64,000 bases of DNA, taken from the NCBI RefSeq assembly GCF_010977575.1, contig NZ_CP048812.1:2852001-2916000 (forward strand), read 5' to 3'. Shown here one piece after another: positions 39,049 to 49,200 of this stretch. A program made the position numbers and the translations under genes. Position 1 is the first letter of the stretch. Each line of letters opens with the position of its first letter. The DNA is from Halomonas socia (GTDB lineage: Bacteria; Pseudomonadota; Gammaproteobacteria; Pseudomonadales; Halomonadaceae). The notes under the pieces are model-generated. The model worked only from the letters and a program-made list of their open reading frames with translations, ran no database searches and had not been told where the DNA came from.

Positions 39049-40238
39049 GCTATATGCCGCAGGTTCGGATTCCTGCCACCTATATGCGTGGCGGCACCAG
39101 CAAGGGGGTGTTCTTCCGCCTCGCCGACCTGCCGGCCGCTGCCCAGGTGGCCGGTGCGGCGCGGGATGCGCTGCTGCTGCGGGTGCTGGGCAGTCCCGAC
39201 CCCTACCAGAAGCAGGTCGACGGCATGGGTGGGGCGACCTCCAGTACCAGCAAGGCGGTGATCCTGTCGCCGAGTGCCTCGCCCGACCACGATGTCGACT
39301 ACCTGTTTGGGCAGGTCTCCATCGACATGCCGTTCGTCGACTGGAGCGGCAACTGCGGCAATCTCTCCGCCGCGGTGGGGCCGTTCGCCATCGCCAACGG
39401 CCTGGTGGACCCGGCGCGGATTCCCGCCGACGGGGTGGTCGAGGTGCGCATCTGGCAGGCCAATATCGAGAAGACCATCGTCTCGCGGGTGCCGATCCGC
39501 CAAGGCCAGGTGCAGGAGACCGGCGACTTCGAGCTCGACGGGGTCACCTTCCCGGCGGCCGAGGTGCCGGTGGCTTTCATGAACCCCGCCGACGGTGAGG
39601 GCGCGCTGTTTCCCACCGGCAACCTGGTCGATGAGCTGGAGGTGCCCGCCGAGGTGGTGGCGGGCGGCCGTCTCAAGGCGACCCTGATCAATGCCGGCAT
39701 TCCGACCATCTTCGTCAATGCCGCCGACCTCGGTTACACCGGCACCGAGCTGCAGGAGGCGATCAACGGCGACCCGGCGGCGCTGTTGCGCTTCGAGACG
39801 CTGCGTGCCCACGGTGCGGTGCGCATGGGGCTGATCGATGACGTTTGCGAGGCGGGTAGCCGCCAGCACACGCCCAAGGTGGCCTTCGTGGCGCCGCCGG
39901 CGGGCTACACCGCGTCCAGCGGCCGGCAGGTGGCGGCCGAGGAGATCGACCTGCTGGTGCGCGCGCTTTCCATGGGCAAGCTGCACCACGCCATGATGGG
40001 CACCGCGGCGGTGGCCATCGCGGCGGCGGCGGCGATCCCCGGCACCCTGGTCAACCTGGCCGCCGGCGGCGCCGAGCGCGACACGGTGTGCTTCGGCCAC
40101 CCCTCGGGCACGCTGCGGGTCGGTGCCAAGGCGAGTCGGGCAGGTGACGACTGGCAGGTCGAGCAGGTCACCATGAGCCGCAGCGCCCGAGTATTGATGG
40201 AGGGCTGGGTCAGGGTACCCGGGGATGTACTCGCGTAA
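39045..40238 (+). CDS. prpF: 2-Methylaconitate cis-trans isomerase
   Basis: 397 residues from ATG 39045, overlapping the acnD stop (ATGA). Diaminopimelate-epimerase-like fold: MRGGTSKGVFF, WSGNCGNLSAAVGPFA (catalytic Cys-containing loop), MGLIDDV, GKLHHAMMGTAAVAIAAAA. It converts the trans product of AcnD to the cis form used for hydration. Its 3' end meets a MITE directly. Confidence 0.94.
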   Translation: MSYMPQVRIPATYMRGGTSKGVFFRLADLPAAAQVAGAARDALLLRVLGSPDPYQKQVDGMGGATSSTSKAVILSPSASPDHDVDYLFGQVSIDMPFVDWSGNCGNLSAAVGPFAIANGLVDPARIPADGVVEVRIWQANIEKTIVSRVPIRQGQVQETGDFELDGVTFPAAEVPVAFMNPADGEGALFPTGNLVDELEVPAEVVAGGRLKATLINAGIPTIFVNAADLGYTGTELQEAINGDPAALLRFETLRAHGAVRMGLIDDVCEAGSRQHTPKVAFVAPPAGYTASSGRQVAAEEIDLLVRALSMGKLHHAMMGTAAVAIAAAAAIPGTLVNLAAGGAERDTVCFGHPSGTLRVGAKASRAGDDWQVEQVTMSRSARVLMEGWVRVPGDVLA

Positions 40239-40240
40239 CC

Positions 40241-40385
40241 TAGGCTCTGTCTGAAAAGTAGACGAGCGATGGTCAGACAAGGCAAAAATCGGTGAAAAGA
40301 CGGAGTTTACGGGGTGTAAATGAGTACTTTGAGCCGATTTTTAACGCCGTATGGCCGAGCGCAGGCACTTTTCGGACAAAGCCTA
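40241..40385. mobile_element. 145-bp MITE with TA-type ends
   Basis: Terminal inverted repeats: left TAGGCTCTGTCTGAAAAGT, right (complement) TAGGCTTTGTCCGAAAAGT. If the outer TA is the target duplication, this is an IS630/Tc1-mariner-type non-autonomous element. Its right end supplies the TAG stop of the YciI-like gene. A truncated copy follows cysB at 31035. Confidence 0.75.
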
Positions 40386-40790
40386 AACCGTGCCCAGTGC
40401 TCGGAAGCGCCGTATTCCCTCACCCGGCGCGAAATCCTCCAGTTCGAACAGCTGGCGAACTTCGATCTCGGCGTTGCCCCCCGGGCCGCCGGGGTTGGGG
40501 AAGCGCCGCGTCCACTCCAGTGCCTCCTCGCGTGAGGCGACCTTGATCAGGGTATAGCCGGCAATCAGCTCCTTGGCCTCGCTGAAGGGGCCGTCGGTGA
40601 GCAGCTGTTCGCCGTCGCGGTACTCGATGCGCCAACCCTTGGCGCTGGGCTGCAGGCCCGAGGCGTCGAGCAGGACGCCGGCGGCGGCCAACTGCTCGTG
40701 GAACTCGGCCATGGCAGCGACCATGCTGTCCTCCGGCATGGCGCCGGCCTCGCTCTCCTGGCTGGCCTTGACGATGATCATGAAGCGCAT
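40383..40790 (-). CDS. YciI/DGPF-domain protein
   Basis: 135 residues, MRFMIIVKAS start, the TDGPFSEAKELIAGYTLI segment that names the DGPF group, and a compact alpha/beta barrel pattern. Related proteins often sit next to ECF sigma-factor genes; none is adjacent here. The final stop codon TAG lies in the inverted-repeat end of the MITE, so the original C-terminus may have been changed. Function unknown. Confidence 0.85.
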   Translation of the reverse strand: MRFMIIVKASQESEAGAMPEDSMVAAMAEFHEQLAAAGVLLDASGLQPSAKGWRIEYRDGEQLLTDGPFSEAKELIAGYTLIKVASREEALEWTRRFPNPGGPGGNAEIEVRQLFELEDFAPGEGIRRFRALGTV

Positions 40791-40865
40791 GCTGACTCTC
40801 CTCGCTGGTGGGTACCCCCGTGTGTCGAACGTGGCGCTGCCGATTCGACAGCCTGCCGGGAGGTT

Positions 40866-41315
40866 TCAGTTCGGTTCCAGCAGTCGCGCTCCGGCGCCCT
40901 GTTCGGCGAGAGTGTCGCGAGGATTGCGCAGCGGGCAGTCATCCATCGACAGACAGCCGCAGCCGATGCAGTGGTCGAGCTGGTCGCGCAGCTGCGTCAG
41001 GCAGCGAATGCGTTCATCAAGGGTTTCTCGCCAGTTGGCCGAGAGGCGCTGCCAGTCGGCGGCGCTGGGGGCGCGATGCTCGGGCAGGGTGGCGAAGGCC
41101 TGGCGAATCTCCTGCAGCGAGAGGCCGGTGCGCTGGGCGACCTTGATAATGGCCACCCGCCGCAGTACGTCGCGGGTGAAACGTCGCTGATTGCCGGCGT
41201 TGCGGCGGCTGGCGATCAGCCCCTTGGCTTCGTAGAAGTGAATGGCGGAGACGGCCACGCCGCTGCGCGCGGCGACCTCGCCGACACTGAGTTCGCGTGG
41301 GATGCTACGGGACAT
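40866..41315 (-). CDS. soxR: SoxR redox-sensing regulator
   Basis: 149 residues. MerR-type HTH ([26 protein letters not shown]), dimerisation helix and the 2Fe-2S motif [12 protein letters not shown]. Full length. It is activated by oxidation of the cluster by redox-cycling compounds. A SoxR-type box lies between it and the divergent ABC exporter gene; no soxS is present, as is usual outside enteric bacteria, where SoxR controls efflux and redox genes directly. Confidence 0.93.
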   Translation of the reverse strand: MSRSIPRELSVGEVAARSGVAVSAIHFYEAKGLIASRRNAGNQRRFTRDVLRRVAIIKVAQRTGLSLQEIRQAFATLPEHRAPSAADWQRLSANWRETLDERIRCLTQLRDQLDHCIGCGCLSMDDCPLRNPRDTLAEQGAGARLLEPN

Positions 41316-41328
41316 GCGTTTTTCCTTG

Positions 41329-41348
41329 ACCTGTAGTTTACTTTAGGT
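41329..41348. promoter_or_regulatory. Candidate SoxR box
   Basis: ACCTGTAGTTTACTTTAGGT, an imperfect palindrome of about 20 bp placed in a TTGACC...-10 spacer-like region between soxR and the ABC exporter gene. The size and symmetry fit SoxR boxes, although the consensus CCTCAAGTTAACTTGAGG is only partly matched. Confidence 0.55.
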
Positions 41349-41384
41349 TTTACCCTGCTAGTCGCCTCAACACAAGGTGATGAC

Positions 41385-43271
41385 ATGTTCCGTTTCTTCG
41401 AAAATCTGGTGAACCCCTATCCACCTGGCGTGCCCGAGACGCCGCCACGCGGGTTGGGCGCCTTCATCCTGCACTTCTCGCGGCCGGTGCTGCCGCTGCT
41501 GATCGTGATGTCGCTGCTCACCGCGCTGGTCTCGGCGGTCGAGGTGCTGTTCTTCAGTTATATGGGCGACCTGGTCGACTGGCTGGCGGCCGCCGAGCGC
41601 GAGGGCTTCTTCGCCGAATATGGCTGGCGCCTGGCCGGCATGGCGGCGCTGGTGGTGATCGGCCTGCCGCTGTTGACCCTGCTGCAGTCGCTGATCACCC
41701 ACCAGAGCATCTTCGGCAACTACCCGATGATCGGCCGCTGGCTGGCGCACCGCCATATGCTCGGCCAGAGCATGGCCTTCTACCAGGACGAGTTCGCCGG
41801 CCGGGTCTCGCAGAAGGTGATGCAGACGGCGCTGGCGATTCGCGAGACGGTGATGAAGCTGATGGACCTGCTGGTCTACGTGATCGTCTACTTCATAGGC
41901 GCCATGCTGCTGATGGGCAACGCCGAGCCGTGGCTGATGCTGCCGCTGGTGGCCTGGCTGGTGGGTTATATCGCGATCATGAAGATGTTCGTACCGCGCC
42001 TGCGCCAGGTCTCCATGGAGCAGGCCGACGCCCGGGCGCGGATGACCGGGCGCATCGTCGACAGCTACAGCAATATCCAGACCATCAAGCTGTTTGCCGA
42101 TACCCAGCGCGAGCAGCACTACGCCCGCGATGCCATGGAAGGCTTCATGGCCACGGTGCACCGCCAGATGCGCCTGGCCACCAAGCTGACGGTGAGCCTG
42201 ACGCTGCTCAACTCGCTGCTGCTGGCCGGGGTCGCGGCCATCGCCATCGGCGCCTGGTACCTGGAGGCGGTATCGCTCGGGGTGATCGCGGTGGCCATCG
42301 CGTTGGTGATGCGCATCCGCTTTATGTCCAACTGGATCCTGTGGGAGGTGGCGGGGCTGTTCGAAAACATTGGCACGGTGCAGGACGGTATCAATACCAT
42401 CGCCCGCGAGCCGGAGGTCAGGGACGCGCCGGGCGCCCGGGCGCTCGAGGTGTCGCGCGGCGAGATCCGCTTCGATGCGCTGCGCTTCGGCTATGCGCGG
42501 CCGGACGGCGAGGCTCAGCGGGTCTTCGATGGCATGAGCCTGATCATCGCGCCGGGGGAGAAGGTCGGGGTGATCGGCCGCTCCGGAGCCGGCAAGTCGA
42601 CCCTGGCCAACCTGCTGCTGCGCTTCTACGACCTGGAGGGAGGCCGCATCCTGATCGACGACCAGGATATCGGCGAGGTCACCCAGTCATCGCTGCGCCA
42701 GCAGATCGGCATGGTGACCCAGGACACCTCGCTGCTGCATCGCTCGCTGCGCGACAACATCCGCTACGGCAGCCCGCACGCCAGCGAGGCGCAGGTGTTG
42801 GAGGCGGTGCGCCGCGCCCACGCCGACAGCTTCATCGATGACCTGGTGGACGTGCAGGGCCGGCGCGGGCTGGATGCTCACGTCGGCGAGCGTGGGGTCA
42901 AGCTCTCGGGTGGGCAGCGCCAGCGCATCGCCATCGCCCGGGTGCTGCTCAAGAATGCGCCGATCCTGGTGCTCGACGAGGCGACTTCGGCGCTGGATTC
43001 CGAGGTCGAGGCGGCGATCCAGGAGCAGCTCTACACCCTGATGCAGGGCAAGACGGTGATTGCCATCGCCCATCGCCTCTCGACCATCGCCATGCTCGAC
43101 CGGCTGGTGGTGATCGACGAGGGGCGCATCGTCGAGACCGGCACCCACCGCGAGCTGCTGGCCCAGGATGGCCTCTATGCCGCACTTTGGCGGCGCCAGT
43201 CGGGAGGCTTTCTGGGTGTGGATCTCGACGGCGAGACGGCGCTCACTCCGGCCGGCGCGCCATCAGCGTGA
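41385..43271 (+). CDS. ABC transporter, fused permease and ATPase
   Basis: 628 residues. Six membrane helices in the first half, then a nucleotide-binding domain with Walker A GRSGAGKSTL, Q-loop MVTQDTSLL, signature KLSGGQRQRIAIARV, Walker B LVLDEATSALD and H-loop AIAHRL. A homodimeric lipid/drug exporter of the MsbA/MdlB type. Divergent from soxR with the SoxR box in between, so it is probably induced by redox-cycling drugs. The 3' end overlaps the RidA gene on the other strand by 29 bp. Confidence 0.88.
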   Translation: MFRFFENLVNPYPPGVPETPPRGLGAFILHFSRPVLPLLIVMSLLTALVSAVEVLFFSYMGDLVDWLAAAEREGFFAEYGWRLAGMAALVVIGLPLLTLLQSLITHQSIFGNYPMIGRWLAHRHMLGQSMAFYQDEFAGRVSQKVMQTALAIRETVMKLMDLLVYVIVYFIGAMLLMGNAEPWLMLPLVAWLVGYIAIMKMFVPRLRQVSMEQADARARMTGRIVDSYSNIQTIKLFADTQREQHYARDAMEGFMATVHRQMRLATKLTVSLTLLNSLLLAGVAAIAIGAWYLEAVSLGVIAVAIALVMRIRFMSNWILWEVAGLFENIGTVQDGINTIAREPEVRDAPGARALEVSRGEIRFDALRFGYARPDGEAQRVFDGMSLIIAPGEKVGVIGRSGAGKSTLANLLLRFYDLEGGRILIDDQDIGEVTQSSLRQQIGMVTQDTSLLHRSLRDNIRYGSPHASEAQVLEAVRRAHADSFIDDLVDVQGRRGLDAHVGERGVKLSGGQRQRIAIARVLLKNAPILVLDEATSALDSEVEAAIQEQLYTLMQGKTVIAIAHRLSTIAMLDRLVVIDEGRIVETGTHRELLAQDGLYAALWRRQSGGFLGVDLDGETALTPAGAPSA

Positions 43272-43629
43272 TTTCGACTCGACAGCCGCCGAACAGCTTG
43301 GGGGACTGGGTGCAGGTGCGCGCCGGATAGTTCGGCCCCTCGAAGAACTCCGCGTAGATGCTGTCCATCTCGCTGATCTCGTCGAGGTCGGCGAGGTGGA
43401 GATCAACCCTCACCACGTCGCTCATGTGCACGTTGACCATATCCAGCAAGCGCTCGAGTTCGCGCATGATGCGGTGGGTTTCTTCCTTGATATTGCCAAT
43501 ATCGCCCTCGGTGCCGTGGATATCCGCGGCGGTCAGGCCGGAGACGAAGGCGTAGCGGTCGTCCATCACGATATGGCTACCGGGAAAGTGCGGGCTGGGC
43601 AGGGTGGGGTCGTTGTGGTGCTCGAGCAT
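43243..43629 (-). CDS. RidA-family protein
   Basis: 128 residues with the YjgF/RidA layout: YAFVSGLTAADI, EETHRIMRELERLLDM, VVRVDLHLADLDEISEMDSIYAEFF, NYPARTCTQSPKLFGGCRVEI, where the Arg in PARTC is the conserved iminium/enamine-binding Arg. It may deaminate reactive imines, or be one of the specialised Rid subgroups. Its 3' end overlaps the convergent ABC gene. Confidence 0.87.
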   Translation of the reverse strand: MLEHHNDPTLPSPHFPGSHIVMDDRYAFVSGLTAADIHGTEGDIGNIKEETHRIMRELERLLDMVNVHMSDVVRVDLHLADLDEISEMDSIYAEFFEGPNYPARTCTQSPKLFGGCRVEITLMARRPE

Positions 43630-43693
43630 GGGATCTCCTTATCGAAACAACGGCCTATCAGACTCGCTTGGGGCCGCGAGAGTTCCTGTCGGA

Positions 43694-44670
43694 TCAGGCG
43701 GTCTCTGCCGTGGCCTGTGCCGGCGCTTCGGTCTCGGGATACGCCGGGGGATGCCATAGCTCGGAAGTTGGCATGTTCTCGATCTGCATGCGTTCGACGA
43801 CGAAGTCGACGAAGGTGCGCACCTTGGGAGAGATGAGACGCCCGCCGGGAAAGACCGCATTGAGCTCTACCTCGGGGCCCTCCCATCCCTCGAGCACGCG
43901 GCGCAGCCGCTGCTCTTCCGGCCCCAGGCAGGCGACGATCTCGCTGGCCAGCATCACGCCTTGCCCCTCGACCAACAACCCGCGCAGCACGAAGGGGTCG
44001 TTGGCGATAGCGATGGGGTCGATCTCGACCTCCTCCTGGCGTGAGCCCCTGCGTAGCTGCCACAGATAGCGCTGACCACGCTGGTCGGTGGACTTGGCCA
44101 GTGCCGGGTGGCGGGCCAGGTCCGTCGGCTCACTGGGCTCGCCATGCATGGCGATATAGTGGTCGCTGGCGTACACGAACGAACGGAAGCGCGCCAGGGG
44201 ACGGGCGACAAGGGTCGAGTCCGGCAACGGGCCGACCCGCAGTGCCACGTCGATCTGGTTGGCGACCAGGTCGAGGCGATCATTGGAGAGTACTAGCTCG
44301 ATCCTGACGGCGGGATGGCGCACGCGAAATTCCCGCACCAGATCCGAGGTGAACTCGGTACACATGGTGAAGGGGCGGTGACGCGCAGCCAGCCTCTCGG
44401 ACTCTCCTCGAGCTGATGGACGGCGCTCTCCGCTTCACCGAGATCCCGGACGATGCGATTGCAGTAGTCGTAATAGACCGCACCGGCCTCGGTGAGGCTC
44501 AGGTTGCGTGTGGTGCGATTCAGCAGGCGGGCGCCCAGACGCTGCTCGAGCCCCTGTACCTTGCGGCTCACCGTTGTCTTGGAAAGATGCAGCTGCTTGG
44601 CCGCCGCAATGAAACTTCCCCGTTCCACCACCTTGGCGAAGATCAAGGCGTCGTTGAGATCCTGCAACAT
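43694..44670 (-). pseudogene. LysR regulator beside the RND operon, frameshift in a C run
   Basis: The upstream frame starts MLQDLNDALIFAKVVERGSF at 44670 and holds the HTH (AAKQLHLSKTTVSRKVQGLE) up to PRGWLRVTAP. The downstream frame takes over at FTMCTEFTSDLVREFRVRHP and runs to 43694. The break is at the G4 run 44372-44375 (C4 on the coding strand): one more base would join the halves into a normal LysR of about 325 residues. Divergent from the efflux operon, so likely its regulator (MexT-like placement). If real, the operon lost its control. Confidence 0.82.
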
Positions 44671-44917
44671 TGTCGTTGTCCTGTGTGGCGCTCGGGAATA
44701 CCTGCTCGCTGACTGTCCCATCAACGGGACAGTATTTCCCTGGTAGCCCGACTAATCAAGTTGTCAATAGGGCTTTATGGTGGCGCATTGCGACAGGTTG
44801 CCGCGTGTCGATTCCCCATCATAACAATCGACTGGTAAGCGTCCACGGCAATTCAACTGCCAGGTCCGACGAGAGTTGTCGGTGTATTTCGCCATTCCGA
44901 GTCGATAGAGGTCACTT

Positions 44918-46120
44918 ATGAACGTCCACGAGATGTTCCCACCCTCGGGTCTCGCCAGACGCCTTATGGTTACCGCCATGGCGGTGGGACTCGTATTCCT
45001 GACCGGCTGTGACAGCCAGGCCGACAATGCGCAGCAGGCGCCACCTCCGCCCCAGGTCAGCGTGGCCGATGTGGTGGTCGAGAGCGTGCGCTTCTGGGAC
45101 GAGTTCACCGGCCGCATCGAGGCAGTGGAAACCGTCGAGCTACGCCCACGGGTGACCGGATATATCGACAGTATTCACTACACCGAGGGTCAGAGTGTCG
45201 AGGCGGGGGAGGTGCTGTTCGTGATCGATCAGCGTCCCTACCGGGCTGTGCTGGCGCTGGCAGAGGCCGACCTCGAGCAAGCGCGTGCCCGCGCCGAGCT
45301 TGCCCGCAGCGAGGCCGCCAGGGCGGAGACCCTGGCGCAGACCCGGGCCATCTCCCGCGAGGAGCTGGACCAGCGTCGGGCGGCGGCGGCCCAGTCCAAT
45401 GCCGAGGTCCTTGCGGCGCGAGCGGCGCTCGACACGGCGAGCCTGAACATGGCGTTTACCGAGGTTCGTGCGCCGATTTCCGGGCGCACCGGACGGGCCC
45501 TGGTGACCGTCGGCAACCTGGTCTCCGAGGCCACGCCGCTGACCAGCATCGTCTCGCTGGACAAGGTCCACGTGCATTTCTATAGCGACGAGCAGGCCTA
45601 TCTACAGTATGACGCCATGGCCCGCAGCGGCGAGCGCGCGAGCTCTCGGGATGAGCGCACGCCGGTACGCGTTGGCCTGGCCACCGATGTGGGTTATCCG
45701 TACCAGGGCGAGGTGGACTTCGTCGACAACCGGCTGGACGCCGCGGCGGGAACCATCCTGACCCGCGCCGTGCTCGACAACAGTGAGGGCCGCTTCGCGC
45801 CGGGCATGTTCGCCCGGGTGCAGCTGCTCGGCAGCGGTTCGCAGCAGGCCATCCTGATCGATGACAAGGCGGTGCTCACCGACCAGGACCGCAAGTACGT
45901 CTATGTGGTCGACGAGCAGGGGCTCGCGCAGCGCCGAGACGTGCGGCTGGGTCGCATGGCCGAGGGGCTGAGGGTCGTTGCATCAGGTCTCGAGTCTGGT
46001 GACAGGGTGGTCGTGCGCGGTACCCAGCGGATCTTCTTCCCGGGAATGCAAGTGGCGGCAGAGAGCGTCGACATGCGCGGCTCGGACGCCGGCGCCGGTG
46101 AGTACGCGGCCATGCGCTGA
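44918..46120 (+). CDS. RND efflux periplasmic adaptor (MexE-like lipoprotein)
   Basis: 400 residues with a lipobox (VFLTGC) at residue 31. HlyD/AcrA-type architecture: barrel-sandwich strand ELRPRVTGYIDSIHYTEGQSVEAGEVLFVID, alpha-hairpin coiled coil (EQARARAELARSEAARAETL...), lipoyl half TEVRAPISGRTGRALVTVGNLV. It joins the inner-membrane pump to the outer-membrane channel. First gene of a three-gene operon. Divergent from the broken LysR gene. Confidence 0.92.
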   Translation: MNVHEMFPPSGLARRLMVTAMAVGLVFLTGCDSQADNAQQAPPPPQVSVADVVVESVRFWDEFTGRIEAVETVELRPRVTGYIDSIHYTEGQSVEAGEVLFVIDQRPYRAVLALAEADLEQARARAELARSEAARAETLAQTRAISREELDQRRAAAAQSNAEVLAARAALDTASLNMAFTEVRAPISGRTGRALVTVGNLVSEATPLTSIVSLDKVHVHFYSDEQAYLQYDAMARSGERASSRDERTPVRVGLATDVGYPYQGEVDFVDNRLDAAAGTILTRAVLDNSEGRFAPGMFARVQLLGSGSQQAILIDDKAVLTDQDRKYVYVVDEQGLAQRRDVRLGRMAEGLRVVASGLESGDRVVVRGTQRIFFPGMQVAAESVDMRGSDAGAGEYAAMR

Positions 46121-46203
46121 GCGTCACGACTCCAGCGATAACCACAACCCTGAACGACGTTCTTGGGGCGACATTGCCGTCGGCCCCGCAAGGGAGTCTT
46201 GTC

Positions 46204-49200
46204 ATGAATTTCGCCAAGTTCTTCGTCGACCGGCCGATCTTCGCCGCGGTGCTGTCGATTCTGATCTTCATCGCCGGGGCGATCAGCATCCCGCTGCTGC
46301 CGATCAGCGAATATCCCGACGTGGTGCCGCCTACCGTGCAGGTGCGGGCGGTGTATCCCGGCGCCAATCCCAAGGAGATCGCCGAGACGGTGGCCACGCC
46401 GCTGGAGGAGTCGATCACCGGGGTCGAGAACCTGATGTACATGAAGTCAGTGGCCGGCTCCGACGGGGTACTGGCGATGACCCTGACCTTCCGCCCTGGC
46501 ACCGATCCGGACGACGCCCAGGTACAGGTGCAGAACCGGGTCAGTCAGGCGCTGGCTCGGCTGCCCGAGGCGGTGCGCCGCCAGGGCGTGACCACCGAGA
46601 AACAGTCGCCCGACCTGACCATGGTGCCGCAGCTGATCTCGCCTGACGGGCGCTACGACAGCACTTATCTGCGCAACTACGCGGCGCTGCACGTGCGCGA
46701 CGAGCTGGCGCGCCTGCCCGGCGTCGGTCAGGCGATGCTGTTCGGTGCCGGCGACTACGCCATGCGGGTGTGGATCGATCCCGACCGTGCCGCTGCGAGG
46801 GGGTTGACCACCGGCGATATCCTGGCCGCGATCCGCGAGCAGAACGTGCAGGTCTCAGCAGGCCAGCTCGGCGCGCCGCCGACGCCGGAGGCCTCGGACT
46901 TCCTGATCTCGATCAACGCCCAGGGGAGGTTGACCAGCGAGGAGGAGTTCGGCGATATCGTTGTCCGTGCCGGCAGTGACGGCCAGGTTACCTACCTTTC
47001 CGATGTGGCGCGCATCGAACTCGGCGCCGCCGAGTATTCGCTGCGTTCGCTGCTCGACAACCAGCAGGCGGTGGCTATCGGTATCTTCCAGGCGCCGGGC
47101 TCCAACGCCATTGATCTGTCCGACGCGGTGCGCGAAAAGATGGCCGAGCTGGCCGAGCGTTTCCCCGAGGGGGTGGAGCACGAAATCGTCTACGATCCGA
47201 CGGTGTTCGTGCGCGATTCCATCAAGTCGGTGATCAAGACGCTGCTCGAGGCGGTGCTGCTGGTGGTGCTGGTGGTGACGCTGTTTCTGCAGACCTGGCG
47301 GGCCTCGATCATCCCCCTGCTGGCGGTGCCGGTGTCGATCGTGGGAACCTTCGCGGTGCTCTACCTGCTGGGATTCTCGATCAATACCCTGACGCTGTTC
47401 GGCCTGGTGCTGGCGATCGGTATCGTGGTCGACGATGCCATCGTGGTGGTGGAGAACGTCGAACGCAATATCGAGGAGGGACTTGCGCCGCTGGCGGCGG
47501 CGCATCAGGCGATGCGCGAGGTGAGCGGGCCGATCATCGCGATCTCGGTGGTGCTGTGCGCGGTGTTCGTGCCGATGGCCTTCCTGGAGGGCGTCACCGG
47601 CCAGTTCTATCGCCAGTTTGCGGTGACCATCGCCATCTCCACGGTGATCTCGGCGATCAACTCGCTGACACTGTCGCCGGCGCTGGCGGCGCTGCTACTC
47701 AAGCCCCACAACGCGCCCAAGGATCGCCTGTCGCGGCTGATCGACTTCCTGTTCGGTTGGCTGTTCCGCCCCTTCAACCGCTTGTTCGGCGCCAGCTCCG
47801 AGCGTTATCAAAGCGGAGTGGGGCGCAGCCTGCGCCGGCGTGGCGTGGTGTTCGGCATCTATGTGGTGCTGCTGGCGGCCACCGGGCTGATGTTCCAGGC
47901 GGTGCCGGGTGGGTTCATCCCCACCCAGGACAAGATGTACCTGATCGGCGGCACCAAGCTGCCCGAGGGGGCCTCGCTGGATCGCACCGAGGAGGTGGTC
48001 CGGCGCATGACCGAGATCGCCCTGGAGACCGAAGGAGTCGAGGCGGCGGTGGCGTTTCCGGGCCTCAATCCGCTGCAGTTCACCAACACGCCCAATTCCG
48101 GCACGGTGTTCTTTGGCCTGGAAGCGTTCGGCGACCGCCAGCGCAGTGCCGAGGAGATCACCGCCGAGCTCAACGGCAAGTTCGCCGCCCTGCAGGAGGC
48201 CTTCAGCTTCGCCTTCATGCCGCCGGCGATCCTGGGGCTCGGCTCCGGTTCGGGGTTCTCGCTGTTCGTGCAGGATCGCGCCAACCTTGGCTACGGCGAG
48301 TTGCAGAACGCCGTCGATGGCCTCAGCGGGGCGCTGGCGCAGACCCCGGGAATGGGCTACCCGATCACCTCCTACCAGGCCAACGTGCCGCAGATCGACC
48401 TGCACGTGGACCGGGTCAAGGCCAAGTCGCAAGGGGTGCCGCTGAGCGATTTGTTCGAGACCCTGCAGGTCTATCTGGGCTCGGCCTACGTCAACGACTT
48501 CAACCGCTTCGGCCGCACCTGGCAGGTGATCGCCCAGGCCGACGGCGACTATCGTATGGATGCCGAGAATATTGACCGTCTGCGCACCCGCAACGACTAC
48601 GGTGAGATGGTGCCGATCGGCAGCATGATCCGTATCAGCGAGACCTTTGGGCCGGATCCGGTGATCCGCTACAACGGCTACCCGGCCGCCGACCTGATGG
48701 GCGAATCCGATCCTCGAGTGCTGTCGTCGAGCCAGGCGCTGGCGCTGGTCGAGGGCCTGGCGCCGGCGGTGCTGCCCGCCGGCATGACCTTCGAATGGAG
48801 CGACTTGAGCTACCAGCAGGTCAACCAGGGCGGCGCCGCCCTGGTGGTCTTCCCGCTGGCGATCCTGCTGGTGTTCCTGGCGCTGGCGGCACTCTACGAG
48901 AGCTGGACCCTGCCGCTGGCGGTGATCCTGATCGTGCCGATGTGCATGCTCTCGGCGCTGATCGGCGTGAAGCTCACCGGCGGCGACAACAACATCTTCG
49001 TCCAGGTCGGCCTGGTGGTGCTGATCGGATTGGCGTGCAAGAACGCCATTTTGATCGTCGAGTTCGCCCGCGAGCTGGAGATGCAGGGCCGGGGCATCGT
49101 CGAGGCGGCGCTGGAGGCCTGCCGCCTGCGCCTGCGGCCGATCATCATGACCTCGATCACCTTCACCGCGGCGGTGGTGCCGCTGATGCTGGCCGGCGGG

